Below, piece by piece: positions 18,049 to 26,801 of a stretch of DNA of 64,000 nt. The position numbers were made by a program, and so were the translations under genes. This DNA comes from WVZH01 sp034430425 (lineage in GTDB: Bacteria > Chloroflexota > Anaerolineae > Anaerolineales > E44-bin32). Each line of letters opens with the position of its first letter. The first letter of the stretch is position 1. The stretch is from positions 1 to 64,000 of the forward strand of contig DAOUEK010000007.1 of assembly GCA_034430425.1 (NCBI GenBank), in the 5' to 3' direction. A model generated the notes under the pieces. The model did not search any database and had not been told where the DNA came from. It saw only the letters and a program-made list of their open reading frames with translations.

Positions 18049-20343
18049 ATGTCACGTTACATTGCAACTCGCGCAATTCGAGGCGCTAACGCCATCGTAG
18101 ACGAAGCCGAGAAGGAACTCACCAAGGCGATTGCTGAGAAGGGTGGCGATACACCCGTTGCCTTCCCCAACACAGCCTATTATTTGCCCGTGATTCTCGG
18201 AATGCTGGGACACGAGGTCAGCAAATTGGCGGACCTCGAATTTGCACTGGACCACGCAAAAAGCTTACTCCACCCGATACCCGACGAATCGCTCTGGACA
18301 CCGTACCTCGGCGAGACACTGGACTCAGGTATGGCCACATTGCTCGCTGAAGAGATCATCGAGGGTGTCCGTTTCGTCTATGGACAAGAACCCCAGCCCT
18401 ACCCCGGGCTCGAATTGGCCGGCTCCACATCCTTCACCAGCCCCGACGCTGGAGGCAATGGCTCCAGCCCTAACGGAAATGGGTATCTCAATGGACCTAT
18501 CGACGATATCCAACTGCGTTCTTGGGGAATCCAATTGGTTGATGGACGCATGCCGGGTTTCGCGGCCATCGCCGGCGCGGCGCATTCCAATGAGGCCGCC
18601 GTCGCCATCGTTCGTGAGCTTCAAAAAAGGAACATCCTCACCTTTCTCGCGGGCAACGTCAATGGGCGTTCGATCATCGATCAATTGGTCGAAGAAGACG
18701 TGGAGATGGGCTACGACACATATATCGTTCCCTTCAGCCGCGACACCATCGGGGCCATCTACCCGCTGGGCTTCGCCACGCGATCCGCGCTCACCTTCGG
18801 GGGCATGAAGGGTGGTCAATGGCGAGATATCCTGCTCTACAATAAATTCCGAGTCTTCGCTTTCGTGATTGCCCTGGGCGAGGTCGACGATCTTAAGTAC
18901 GCCACAGCCGCCGGCGCGATTTCGTACGGATTCCCCGTAATCGCCGACACGGTGATCCCCGAAATTTTGCCCACCGGCGTGACGCGCTACGAACATGTTA
19001 TTTCCATGCCCTGGAACGAAATCGAAGGTGATACCGAAGAAGAGAAAGCCGCCAAGCTGGTCCAAAAAGCCATCGAGATACGCGGTGTTAAGGTGAAGAT
19101 CAGCGAGGTCCCGGTTCCCGTTCCTTACGGATCGGCCTTCGAAGGCGAAGTGGTACGCAAGGCCGACATGCGCGTCGAGTTCGGCGGTAAACACAGCCGT
19201 GCGTTCGAATATCTCTACATGGATGATATGGACGCTGTCGAAGATGGAAAGATCGAAATCATCGGAGACGGTTTTGAAAAACTTGAAGAACAGGGCAGTA
19301 TGGATCTTTGCATTCTGGTTAAAGTCGCCGGACGCAAAATGGAGAAGGACTTCGAGCCGGTTCTCGAACGCCAGATTCACTACTTCGTGAATGGGGGATC
19401 CGGCATCCAGCACATCGGTCAGCGAGACATCACCTGGATCCGCATCAGCAATACGGCTGCCGAAAAAGGCTTCACCTTGAAGCACTTCGGCGACATCTTG
19501 CACGCGCGCTTCCATGATGATTTCGGATCGATCGTCGACAAGGTCGAAGTCGCCATCGTCACCGAACCCAAGGCGTATGCTGAGTGGCTGGAAAAAGCCC
19601 GCGCTGCCTACGACGAACGCAATCAACGCATCGGCGCAATGGTCGACGAGAGTGTGGAGACATTCTACTCCTGCACACTCTGCCAATCCTTCGCGCCGGA
19701 CCACGTCTGCATCGTCAGTCCCGAGCGGCTCGGTCTGTGCGGCGCCTACAACTGGTTGGACTGCAAGGCCTCCCACCAGATCAACCCCACCGGCCCGAAC
19801 CAACCCATCAAGAAAGGCAATGACCTCGATCTGCAAAAAGGGTATTTCACCGGCATCAACGAGTACGCCGTTCAGGCATCACACGGCAGTGTCAACGAAG
19901 TCGCCATGTACTCCATCATGGAGAACCCGATGACGGCATGTGGCTGCTTTGAATGCATCGCCATGCTCATCCCTGAAGCCAACGGCATCATGATCGTCAG
20001 CCGGGAGGACACCAGCATGACGCCAGCAGGCATGACCTTCTCGACTCTGGCGGGTGTGGCCGGCGGCGGACTGCAAACACCGGGTGTGATGGGACACGGT
20101 AAGTTCTACATCACCAGCCCCAAATTCATTTCCGCCGACGGCGGATTCAAACGTGTGGTTTGGATGTCCTCCGTTCTGAAAGAACAGATGGCGGAAGAAC
20201 TCACCCAGGTGGCTGAGCGAGAAGGTGATCCGGGTCTGCTCGACAAGATCGCCGATGAAACCGTCTGCACCGATGTGGAAGGATTGCTGGAACACCTTCA
20301 AAAGAAGGGACATCCAGCACTCGAGATGGAACCAATGATGTAA
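18049..20343 (+). CDS. acsB: Acetyl-CoA synthase (CO-methylating), ACS beta subunit
   Basis: A 764-residue acetyl-CoA synthase that joins CO, a corrinoid-borne methyl group and CoA. The A-cluster ligands are complete: Cys542, Cys545, Cys554 and Cys564 bind the [4Fe-4S] part, and Cys631-Gly-Cys633 binds the distal nickel. Their spacing is the same as in the Moorella enzyme. The N-terminal domain that contacts CODH is present, unlike in short archaeal CdhC. A linker rich in Gly, Ser and Asn at about residues 138-150 separates the N-terminal domain from the next. It lies between the CODH and corrinoid-protein genes. Confidence 0.96.
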   Translation: MSRYIATRAIRGANAIVDEAEKELTKAIAEKGGDTPVAFPNTAYYLPVILGMLGHEVSKLADLEFALDHAKSLLHPIPDESLWTPYLGETLDSGMATLLAEEIIEGVRFVYGQEPQPYPGLELAGSTSFTSPDAGGNGSSPNGNGYLNGPIDDIQLRSWGIQLVDGRMPGFAAIAGAAHSNEAAVAIVRELQKRNILTFLAGNVNGRSIIDQLVEEDVEMGYDTYIVPFSRDTIGAIYPLGFATRSALTFGGMKGGQWRDILLYNKFRVFAFVIALGEVDDLKYATAAGAISYGFPVIADTVIPEILPTGVTRYEHVISMPWNEIEGDTEEEKAAKLVQKAIEIRGVKVKISEVPVPVPYGSAFEGEVVRKADMRVEFGGKHSRAFEYLYMDDMDAVEDGKIEIIGDGFEKLEEQGSMDLCILVKVAGRKMEKDFEPVLERQIHYFVNGGSGIQHIGQRDITWIRISNTAAEKGFTLKHFGDILHARFHDDFGSIVDKVEVAIVTEPKAYAEWLEKARAAYDERNQRIGAMVDESVETFYSCTLCQSFAPDHVCIVSPERLGLCGAYNWLDCKASHQINPTGPNQPIKKGNDLDLQKGYFTGINEYAVQASHGSVNEVAMYSIMENPMTACGCFECIAMLIPEANGIMIVSREDTSMTPAGMTFSTLAGVAGGGLQTPGVMGHGKFYITSPKFISADGGFKRVVWMSSVLKEQMAEELTQVAEREGDPGLLDKIADETVCTDVEGLLEHLQKKGHPALEMEPMM

Positions 20344-20380
20344 AACCGGGAAAGAGAGTTCAGAGGTCGGGATTCGAAAC

Positions 20381-20418
20381 CGGAATGCACACCACCGCAA
20401 TCAACGAACGGCATTCCG
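20381..20418. repeat. Intergenic inverted repeat between acsB and acsD
   Basis: CGGAATGC and GCATTCCG form an 8-bp inverted repeat with a 22-nt loop in the 135-bp gap between acsB and acsD. No T-run follows, so it is not a typical terminator; it could be an mRNA processing or stability hairpin. Confidence 0.35.
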
Positions 20419-20478
20419 CGCCCAGATCACCGGTCTCTATGCCCTTTCTTGTCCATTACGCAGGAGGATCGAATTCCA

Positions 20479-21450
20479 ATGACAGTTGAAATCCCTAAGG
20501 TAAAGTACACCGGCAGCGTGCGCCAGGTAACCCTTGGCGCCACAGCCGACGACGGCGGAACGCGGAAAAGCACGTTAACCATCGGCGGCGAGACGACTAT
20601 GCCGTTTATGCTGCATGAGGGCAACCTGCCCAACCGTCCAGCCCTCGCGCTGGAAATTCGCGATCGCAAACCGGAGGATTGGTCCGAGTTGCTCCATGAA
20701 ATCTGGGGAGATGCGATCGACGATCCGGCCGCCTGGGCCAGGGCAGCCGAAGAAGCTGGCGCCGACTTGATCTATCTAAAACTCAGCGCCACGACCAGCG
20801 ATGGCAATCCAAATACCCCGGAAAACGTAAAGAAGGTTGTGCGGCAAGTCCTGGAAGCCACAGGACTACCCCTGGCTGTGATCGGACCCGGGCAAGCCGA
20901 CCTGGACAATGACTTGATCGTCGCCGTTGCCGAAGAAGGTAAGGGCGAACGCTTGCTGCTCGGTCTCTGTGAGGAGAACAATTACCGCACCATCGTCGCC
21001 GCCGCCCTGGCGCACGATCACCTCGTCCAATCAAAGACCCCCATGGACGTCAATCTCTCCAAGCAGTTGGTTATCCTGATTCACGACATGGGATTGCCGC
21101 TCGAACGCATCGTCATGGATCCAACCACAGGCGCATTAGGATACGGAATTGAATACGGATATTCCGTCATGGAGCGCCTTCGCCTGGCTGCACTGGGGGG
21201 CGATGCGATGACTCAACAACCGATGATCGTTACACCAGGTGAGGAAACCTGGAAAGTAAAGGAAGCCAAAGTCGGAGAAGGTGTCCCGGAAACATGGGGA
21301 GACTGGAAGCAGCGTGCGCTTGATTGGGAAGCCATTACGGCCACTGCAATCATTCACTCGGGAGCCGATCTCGTCGTGTTGCGACATCCCGAAACGCTCA
21401 CACGCGTTCGTCACCTGATCGACGATCTGATCCAAACCCAAGCGGCCTGA
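20479..21450 (+). CDS. acsD: Corrinoid iron-sulfur protein small subunit
   Basis: A 323-residue TIM-barrel protein homologous to CFeSP small subunit (AcsD/CdhD), which with AcsC carries the methyl group on cobalamin between methyltransferase and ACS. Recognisable stretches are NLPNRPALALEIRDRKPEDW, GADLIYLKLSATTSDG, GLCEENNYRTIVAAA and VMDPTTGALGYGIEY. The frame extends ten codons upstream, but AGGAGG at 20462-20467 points to the ATG at 20479. It follows acsB by 135 nt and precedes acsC by 18 nt. Confidence 0.93.
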   Translation: MTVEIPKVKYTGSVRQVTLGATADDGGTRKSTLTIGGETTMPFMLHEGNLPNRPALALEIRDRKPEDWSELLHEIWGDAIDDPAAWARAAEEAGADLIYLKLSATTSDGNPNTPENVKKVVRQVLEATGLPLAVIGPGQADLDNDLIVAVAEEGKGERLLLGLCEENNYRTIVAAALAHDHLVQSKTPMDVNLSKQLVILIHDMGLPLERIVMDPTTGALGYGIEYGYSVMERLRLAALGGDAMTQQPMIVTPGEETWKVKEAKVGEGVPETWGDWKQRALDWEAITATAIIHSGADLVVLRHPETLTRVRHLIDDLIQTQAA

Positions 21451-21468
21451 CAAGCGCGGAGGAAGAAG

Positions 21469-22812
21469 ATGGCATTAACCGGACTAGAGATATACAAACT
21501 ACTACCACAAACCAATTGCAAGGATTGCGGTTTCCCCACCTGTTTGGCATTCGCCATGAAATTGGCAGCTAAGCAAGCCTCATTGGATGACTGCCCTCAC
21601 GTAAGCGACGAAGCCAAAGCCAAACTTGAATCAGCTTCCGCACCACCGATCCGCCTGATCGAACTAACGAATGCAGATGGTGAAGTGAAAGTTGGGAACG
21701 AGACGGTTCTCTTTCGGCATGAGAAAACGTTCTATAACCGAAGTGGTCTCTTCTTAAGACTAAAGGACGATGAAGGCATTGATGCGCTCAAGGACAAAGT
21801 TACGGAGGCATGCGCCTTCCACGTGGATTACGTTGGCATTGACCTTTACCTGGACGGCTTTGCCGTCGAGGCTTCTTCGGCGGACCCGGCAACCTTTGCT
21901 GCGGCAGTGAAAGCCGTACACGAAACCGGCAAGAAGCCGCTAATCCTGATCGCCGCTTCAGCAGAACTGGCAAAGGCAGGGCTGGAAGCAGCAGAAGGTG
22001 CGCGGCCACTACTCTACACGGCCGATACAAGCAACTGGGAAGCCATGGCTGAAATCGCCAGAGAGAAAAGTGTTCCCCTGGCTGTGCGCGCCGAAACACT
22101 TGATGGCCTGGCGGAACTGACCCAACAGCTAAAAGCGGCCGGCGTTGAAGACCTCGTGCTGGATCCTCTGCTTGGTGGATATCATGATTCACTCCACAAA
22201 CTCACCGCCATCCGACGTTTGGCACTCAAGGAAACATTTCGACCCCTTGGATACCCGATCATCAGTTTCCCCGGAGCTGTATCTGAAGCCGATGAAACGC
22301 TGCTCGCCACCGAACAGATTGCAAAATACGGCGGGTTGATCGTCCTCAATTCTTTCAATCCTGCCAGCCTGTACGCCTTGCTGGTGCTGCGGCAGAACAT
22401 CTACACCGACCCGCAGAAACCGATCCAGGTTCAACCCGGTTTGTACGAGATCAACGATCCCAAACCCGACTCACCGCTTCTGGTGACGACCAACTTCTCG
22501 ATCACCTACTTCTCGGTCGCAAATGAAGTCGAGGGTGCTGGAAATCCCGGATGGTTGCTGGTCGCCGACTCGGAAGGAATGAGCGTGCTTACCGCCTGGG
22601 CGGCGGGTAAATTCGATGCGGAGCGAATCGCAAAGGATATCAACGCTTTCAACGTCGCTGATAAGGTCGGACATAAAAAGCTGGTCATTCCAGGTCACGT
22701 CGCCACCATCTCAGGCGAGTTAGAAGAGGAGTTACCAGGCTGGGAGATCATGGTCGGGCCGCGCGAAGCTGTTGATATTAAAGGGTACCTCGACAGCATG
22801 TGGCATAATTGA
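21469..22812 (+). CDS. acsC: Corrinoid iron-sulfur protein large subunit
   Basis: A 447-residue CFeSP large subunit (AcsC/CdhE). The N-terminal domain has C17, C20, C25 and C42 in the CX2CX4CX16C arrangement that binds the low-potential [4Fe-4S] cluster used for reductive activation of cobalt. The middle is a TIM barrel and the C-terminal third (PLLVTTNFSITYFSVANEVEG, then a GWLLVADSEGMSVLTAWAAG region) is the cobalamin-binding domain. A GGAGGAAGA site precedes the ATG. It is the last structural CFeSP gene before the activator RACo. Confidence 0.94.
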   Translation: MALTGLEIYKLLPQTNCKDCGFPTCLAFAMKLAAKQASLDDCPHVSDEAKAKLESASAPPIRLIELTNADGEVKVGNETVLFRHEKTFYNRSGLFLRLKDDEGIDALKDKVTEACAFHVDYVGIDLYLDGFAVEASSADPATFAAAVKAVHETGKKPLILIAASAELAKAGLEAAEGARPLLYTADTSNWEAMAEIAREKSVPLAVRAETLDGLAELTQQLKAAGVEDLVLDPLLGGYHDSLHKLTAIRRLALKETFRPLGYPIISFPGAVSEADETLLATEQIAKYGGLIVLNSFNPASLYALLVLRQNIYTDPQKPIQVQPGLYEINDPKPDSPLLVTTNFSITYFSVANEVEGAGNPGWLLVADSEGMSVLTAWAAGKFDAERIAKDINAFNVADKVGHKKLVIPGHVATISGELEEELPGWEIMVGPREAVDIKGYLDSMWHN

Positions 22813-22901
22813 ACTTGCGCGCCCGGACTGATCCAACGCCGCATGGTAGATTTCGACATGCGCAGCAGGTTTCGTTCTTTGAGAGAGAACATGAAGCAGG
22901 C

Positions 22902-22929
22902 ATCGAGACGTTGCGCGCAACGTCTCGAT
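22902..22929. promoter_or_regulatory. Perfect 28-bp palindrome ahead of the corrinoid activator gene
   Basis: Both halves of ATCGAGACGTTGCG and its reverse complement meet without a spacer, giving a perfect 28-bp palindrome ending 25 bp before the GTG start of the activator gene and inside the 142-bp gap after acsC. It could be an operator for a dimeric regulator or an mRNA hairpin that separates expression of the activator from the stoichiometric subunits. No T-run follows it, so simple termination is unlikely. Confidence 0.6.
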
Positions 22930-22954
22930 ACATATACCACAGGTAGAAACCAAC

Positions 22955-24883
22955 GTGGCAACCCATAAAGTGCACTTTCTGCCGATGGATATAAGCGTTG
23001 AGGTGCCCACCGGGGCACTCATCACGGACGCCATCCACCAAGCCAAAATTGAAATACTGCAGCCTTGCGGCGGCCAGGGGCGCTGCGGTCGCTGCGCTGT
23101 CATCATCGAAGGCGAGGGCGCCCGAAGGCGTTCTACCATCCGCATCTCTGCGGAAGACGTCGCTGCCGGATACGCACTCGCTTGCCAGACGGTCATCGAA
23201 GGCGGTCTTACGGTCACGATTCCGGAACAGGAAAAAATCGAGCGACGTCTGGTGACGGATAAATCTGCACGAAAAGTCGAGCTGCCCTTCGAATACGATC
23301 CGGCCGTACATCAAACCATACGTGTTTTTCAACTCGAACTATCACAGCCCTCGATCAACGACAGCCTGGACGACCTCAGCCGATTGCGTCAGGCACTCAA
23401 AGAACAAGGCGTGATTCATTTGGACGCACCCTTATCCGTACTGCAGCGTTTGGGAGAAACGCTGCGTCAGGCTTCCTGGTCGCCATGGGTGGTGGTCGAT
23501 TTCGATGCACCAGGGAGTGAAGCAGCGGAATTGATCGATATACAGCCTGATCCCATTCAGCCCTTCGGCCTCGCTATCGACATTGGCACAACAACCGTCA
23601 CGGCATTTCTCGTCGACCTGATCAGCGGTGAAGTAAAAAACTCGGCCTCGGAGTACAACGGGCAGATCGCCCGCGGCGAAGACGTGATCTCCCGCATCGT
23701 ATTCGCCGGCAAGGAAGACGGTCTGCAAACACTCAGCGCTTTGGTACGCGAGACCATCGACACCTTGCTCGACCGCCTGCAAAAACGCACCGGGGTTTCC
23801 CCACAACAGATCTATAAGGTCAGTGTATCGGGAAACACCACGATGATGCACCTTTTTCTCGGCATCCCGCCGGAAACCATTCGTCTCATGCCCTACGTTC
23901 CCACCGCCAACCAGCCTTCTTTCTTTCGCGCCCAGGAATTGGACCTAAATATCTACCCGCTGGCATCGGTAGACTGCCTGCCTGCCGTTGCTTCGTACGT
24001 CGGTGCAGACATCACCGCCGGGGTGCTGGCAAGTAAACTGTCTGACGCCGTAGACCTGACTCTCTTCATCGACGTGGGAACGAACGGAGAAACCGTTCTG
24101 GGAACCAATGAATGGATGGTCACCTGCGCTTGCTCGGCGGGTCCGGCTTTTGAAGGCGCTGGCGTTGTCGACGGTATGCGGGCCACACTGGGCGCCATTG
24201 AAGAGGTGTGGGTGAACACGCACACTTTCGAACCCACTATTCGCGTGATCGGGGGTGAAAAACCGACAGGGATTTGCGGCTCCGGCTTGATATCCCTCCT
24301 GGCGGAAATGTTCGTCACCGGCGTCGTGGACCGCGCCGGCAATTTCAAGCTGGACATCGACACCCCGCGTGTACGAAAAGGGAAATACGGCCCGGAATAC
24401 GTCGTCGCCTGGGGCAAAGACACCCAGCATGGCAACGACATTACCTTGAAAAAGGTGGATGTAGATAATCTCATGCGCGCCAAAGCGGCGATATATGCCG
24501 GCTTCAGCGTCTTGGCCAGCAGCGTCGGCGTCGATCTGGACGACGTACAGCAAATGCTGATCGGCGGCTCATTTGGTCAATATATCAACGTCGAGAACGC
24601 CATCAAGATCGGTTTGCTCCCCGATCTCCCCTGGGACAGATTCCACTTTCTCGGAAACACTTCCGTTCTTGGAAGTTACATGGCGCTCCTCTCGCATGAG
24701 GCACGCGCACAAATTCTCTCCATTGCCGAAAAGATGACGTACGTGGAACTCTCAGCGGACAACACGTTTTTCGATGCCTTTACCGCCGCGCTTTTCCTGC
24801 CGCACACCGAGATCGATCGTTTTCCCAGTGTGGCTGAAATTTGGGAGCGGCATACGACAAGAAACGGATCTGGCAGCGAATAA
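22955..24883 (+). CDS. Reductive activator of the corrinoid iron-sulfur protein (RACo), ASKHA family
   Basis: A 642-residue ATP-dependent reductive activator. The N-terminal [2Fe-2S] ferredoxin domain has QPCGGQGRCGRCAV and a distant ALACQT cysteine. A linker domain follows, then the ASKHA ATPase domains with GLAIDIGTTTVTAFLVDL, VSGNTTMMHLFLG, LFIDVGTNGE and MLIGGSFGQYI. RACo uses ATP to return inactive Co(II) in the corrinoid protein to Co(I). The start is GTG, with a weak AGG site. A 28-bp palindrome lies directly upstream, which may set its level below that of the structural subunits. Confidence 0.92.
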   Translation: MATHKVHFLPMDISVEVPTGALITDAIHQAKIEILQPCGGQGRCGRCAVIIEGEGARRRSTIRISAEDVAAGYALACQTVIEGGLTVTIPEQEKIERRLVTDKSARKVELPFEYDPAVHQTIRVFQLELSQPSINDSLDDLSRLRQALKEQGVIHLDAPLSVLQRLGETLRQASWSPWVVVDFDAPGSEAAELIDIQPDPIQPFGLAIDIGTTTVTAFLVDLISGEVKNSASEYNGQIARGEDVISRIVFAGKEDGLQTLSALVRETIDTLLDRLQKRTGVSPQQIYKVSVSGNTTMMHLFLGIPPETIRLMPYVPTANQPSFFRAQELDLNIYPLASVDCLPAVASYVGADITAGVLASKLSDAVDLTLFIDVGTNGETVLGTNEWMVTCACSAGPAFEGAGVVDGMRATLGAIEEVWVNTHTFEPTIRVIGGEKPTGICGSGLISLLAEMFVTGVVDRAGNFKLDIDTPRVRKGKYGPEYVVAWGKDTQHGNDITLKKVDVDNLMRAKAAIYAGFSVLASSVGVDLDDVQQMLIGGSFGQYINVENAIKIGLLPDLPWDRFHFLGNTSVLGSYMALLSHEARAQILSIAEKMTYVELSADNTFFDAFTAALFLPHTEIDRFPSVAEIWERHTTRNGSGSE

Positions 24884-24951
24884 ACTCGTTGTAGAATCGA
24901 TTTATAAAGACGATTACACAAGGATTTGTTGAAGCTTACTAGGTGGTAGAA

Positions 24952-25719
24952 ATGACAAAAATCATTGCAATCGCCGGCAAAGGCGGCACGGGGAAAACAA
25001 CGCTCGCTGCGCTGCTCATTCAAACATTGAGTCAACGCCTGCCCGGTCCGCTTCTGGCGATCGATGCAGACCCGGCCACGAATTTGCATATGGCACTCGG
25101 AGTGCCCAGGCCGGAAACGGTTGGAGAAATCCGTGAATTGATGTCCGAAACAGCGCAGGCCGGTGAGCTCGGCGTTTCGATCAGCCGCCATGATTATCTA
25201 AATCGCGAGGTGCGCCTGGCCATCGAAGAGGGAGAAACCATCGATTTGCTCGCCATGGGGCGGCCGGAAGGCCAGGGTTGTTACTGCGCCGTTAACCACA
25301 TGCTGCGGCAAATCGTGGACGAGATCGGCCGCACATACGACACCATCATCATCGACAACGAGGCCGGTATGGAACACATCAGCCGACGCACGACTCGCGA
25401 TGTCGATCTTCTCTTGCTCATCACGGATCCCACCTTGCGCGGTGTGCGCACTGCAGCTGAAATGGCACAATTGGCAGAAACGCTTGAAGTAAACGTCAAA
25501 CGCACACAATTGATCGTAAATCGGGTTAAAGGGGAAATGCCGCAGCCATTGCAGGATGCCATCGATGAGTTAGGTCTCGAGATCGCGGCACTCATTCCTG
25601 CTGACGAGAATATCAACCGACTCGACGCACTGGGGATGCCGCTCGTGCAACTTAATGGAGATTCACCTGCCGCCCAAGCAGTAGAGCAATTAATCGAACG
25701 GATTGTAAGCGAGCTCTAA
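24952..25719 (+). CDS. cooC: CO dehydrogenase nickel-insertion ATPase CooC
   Basis: A 255-residue MinD-type ATPase that helps load nickel into CODH/ACS. It has the P-loop GKGGTGKTT, the AIDADPATN switch, the metal-binding CxC in GQGCYCAVNH and NEAGMEHISR. The frame opens at a GTG at 24943, but AGGTGG lies 5 nt before the ATG at 24952. It lies in the CODH/ACS cluster between RACo and acsE. A second, more diverged copy begins at 63343. Confidence 0.93.
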   Translation: MTKIIAIAGKGGTGKTTLAALLIQTLSQRLPGPLLAIDADPATNLHMALGVPRPETVGEIRELMSETAQAGELGVSISRHDYLNREVRLAIEEGETIDLLAMGRPEGQGCYCAVNHMLRQIVDEIGRTYDTIIIDNEAGMEHISRRTTRDVDLLLLITDPTLRGVRTAAEMAQLAETLEVNVKRTQLIVNRVKGEMPQPLQDAIDELGLEIAALIPADENINRLDALGMPLVQLNGDSPAAQAVEQLIERIVSEL

Positions 25720-25754
25720 TCGAACTACGTATTTCATACGACAGGAGAAGGTTA

Positions 25755-26678
25755 ATGTACAAAATCGGAGAGAACATCCATATCGTCTCACCGAAGGTGA
25801 AGGAAGCCCTCAAAGATCGCGATGGGGGATTCTTCGTCGACCTGGCCCGCCGGCAAAAAGAAAGCGGTGCGGATGTGATCGACTTAAACATCGGGCCGCG
25901 AAAGAAGGATGGCCCTGAAGTCGTTGATTGGCTGGTAGACTGCATGCAGGAAGCCGTTCCGGGCATGACCCTGAGTTTCGACACCACCAATCTGGCGGCT
26001 ATTGAAACAGGACTGAAACGAGTGGGATCGAACGCCATGGTCAACTCCACCTCCGCCGAAGAAGAACGCCTGGCGAACGTACCACCCCTGGCAGCGAAGT
26101 ACGACGCAAAAATGATCGCACTGTGCATGGAGAAGAGCGGCATTCCCGTCAGTGCAGATGAGCGCGTTGGCATCGCCATGGAAAAGCTCATTCCTCGTGC
26201 CCAGGAAGTGGGTATCCCGATGGAGAATCTGTATGTCGATCCATTGATCCTCACCGTTTCCGGATGCCAGGAATACGTGCCCGAATCGATTGAGACCATT
26301 CGCATGTTGAAGATGGTCATGGATCCGCCGCCGATGACGACTGTGGGACTATCCAACGTATCCAACCAGGTTCCCAATGATATGCGTCCACTCATCGATC
26401 GTGTATTTGTCGTCATGTTAATGGCCGTCGGCTGCGACTCGGCGATCCTCAATCCGCTTGACAAGAAATTGACCGACACCATCAAAGCCGTCGAGGTCCG
26501 CGATGAGAGCACGCCGGTCAAAGCCCTGAATCTGAAGATTTTCGACGCAGTAGCTGCCATGGAGGAACCGACCGAAGACTTGGTGGATATGTCGGATCCT
26601 GACCAGGTTGAAATCTGGAAAACGGTCCAGATTCTACTCAACAAGGTTATTTACGCAGATTCGTATTTACGGCTGTGA
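25755..26678 (+). CDS. acsE: Methyltetrahydrofolate:corrinoid iron-sulfur protein methyltransferase
   Basis: A 307-residue TIM-barrel methyltransferase of the pterin-binding family. It moves the methyl group from methyl-tetrahydrofolate to the CFeSP cobalt. Recognisable are GENIHIVSPKVKEAL, ADVIDLNIGPRK, SFDTTNLAAIE, NAMVNSTSAEEER and GLSNVSNQVP, with the conserved Asp and Asn residues that bind the pterin. It is some 40 residues longer than the Moorella MeTr at the C-terminus. A GGAGAAGG site precedes the ATG. It links the methyl branch (MetF at 60280) to the carbonyl branch. Confidence 0.93.
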   Translation: MYKIGENIHIVSPKVKEALKDRDGGFFVDLARRQKESGADVIDLNIGPRKKDGPEVVDWLVDCMQEAVPGMTLSFDTTNLAAIETGLKRVGSNAMVNSTSAEEERLANVPPLAAKYDAKMIALCMEKSGIPVSADERVGIAMEKLIPRAQEVGIPMENLYVDPLILTVSGCQEYVPESIETIRMLKMVMDPPPMTTVGLSNVSNQVPNDMRPLIDRVFVVMLMAVGCDSAILNPLDKKLTDTIKAVEVRDESTPVKALNLKIFDAVAAMEEPTEDLVDMSDPDQVEIWKTVQILLNKVIYADSYLRL

Positions 26679-26801
26679 CGTCGATCGCAACCTCGCCGGC
26701 AGGGAGAAATGGGACAACCCAGCAGGATCGGTTGTCCCGAGGCTGAAAACAACCATTCAAGACCCGGCCTTCATCGTTCGTTTCAAAAGGAGGGTATTCG
26801 T

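Noticed and set aside
18325..19836. 503-codon open frame antisense to acsB
   Set aside because: It lies wholly inside acsB, whose A-cluster residues are complete; codon bias of a GC-rich gene leaves the opposite strand open. No domain is recognisable.
20344..20478. tRNA gene between acsB and acsD
   Set aside because: A GATTCGAAAC segment recalls a T-loop, but no acceptor stem or anticodon arm could be folded around it.
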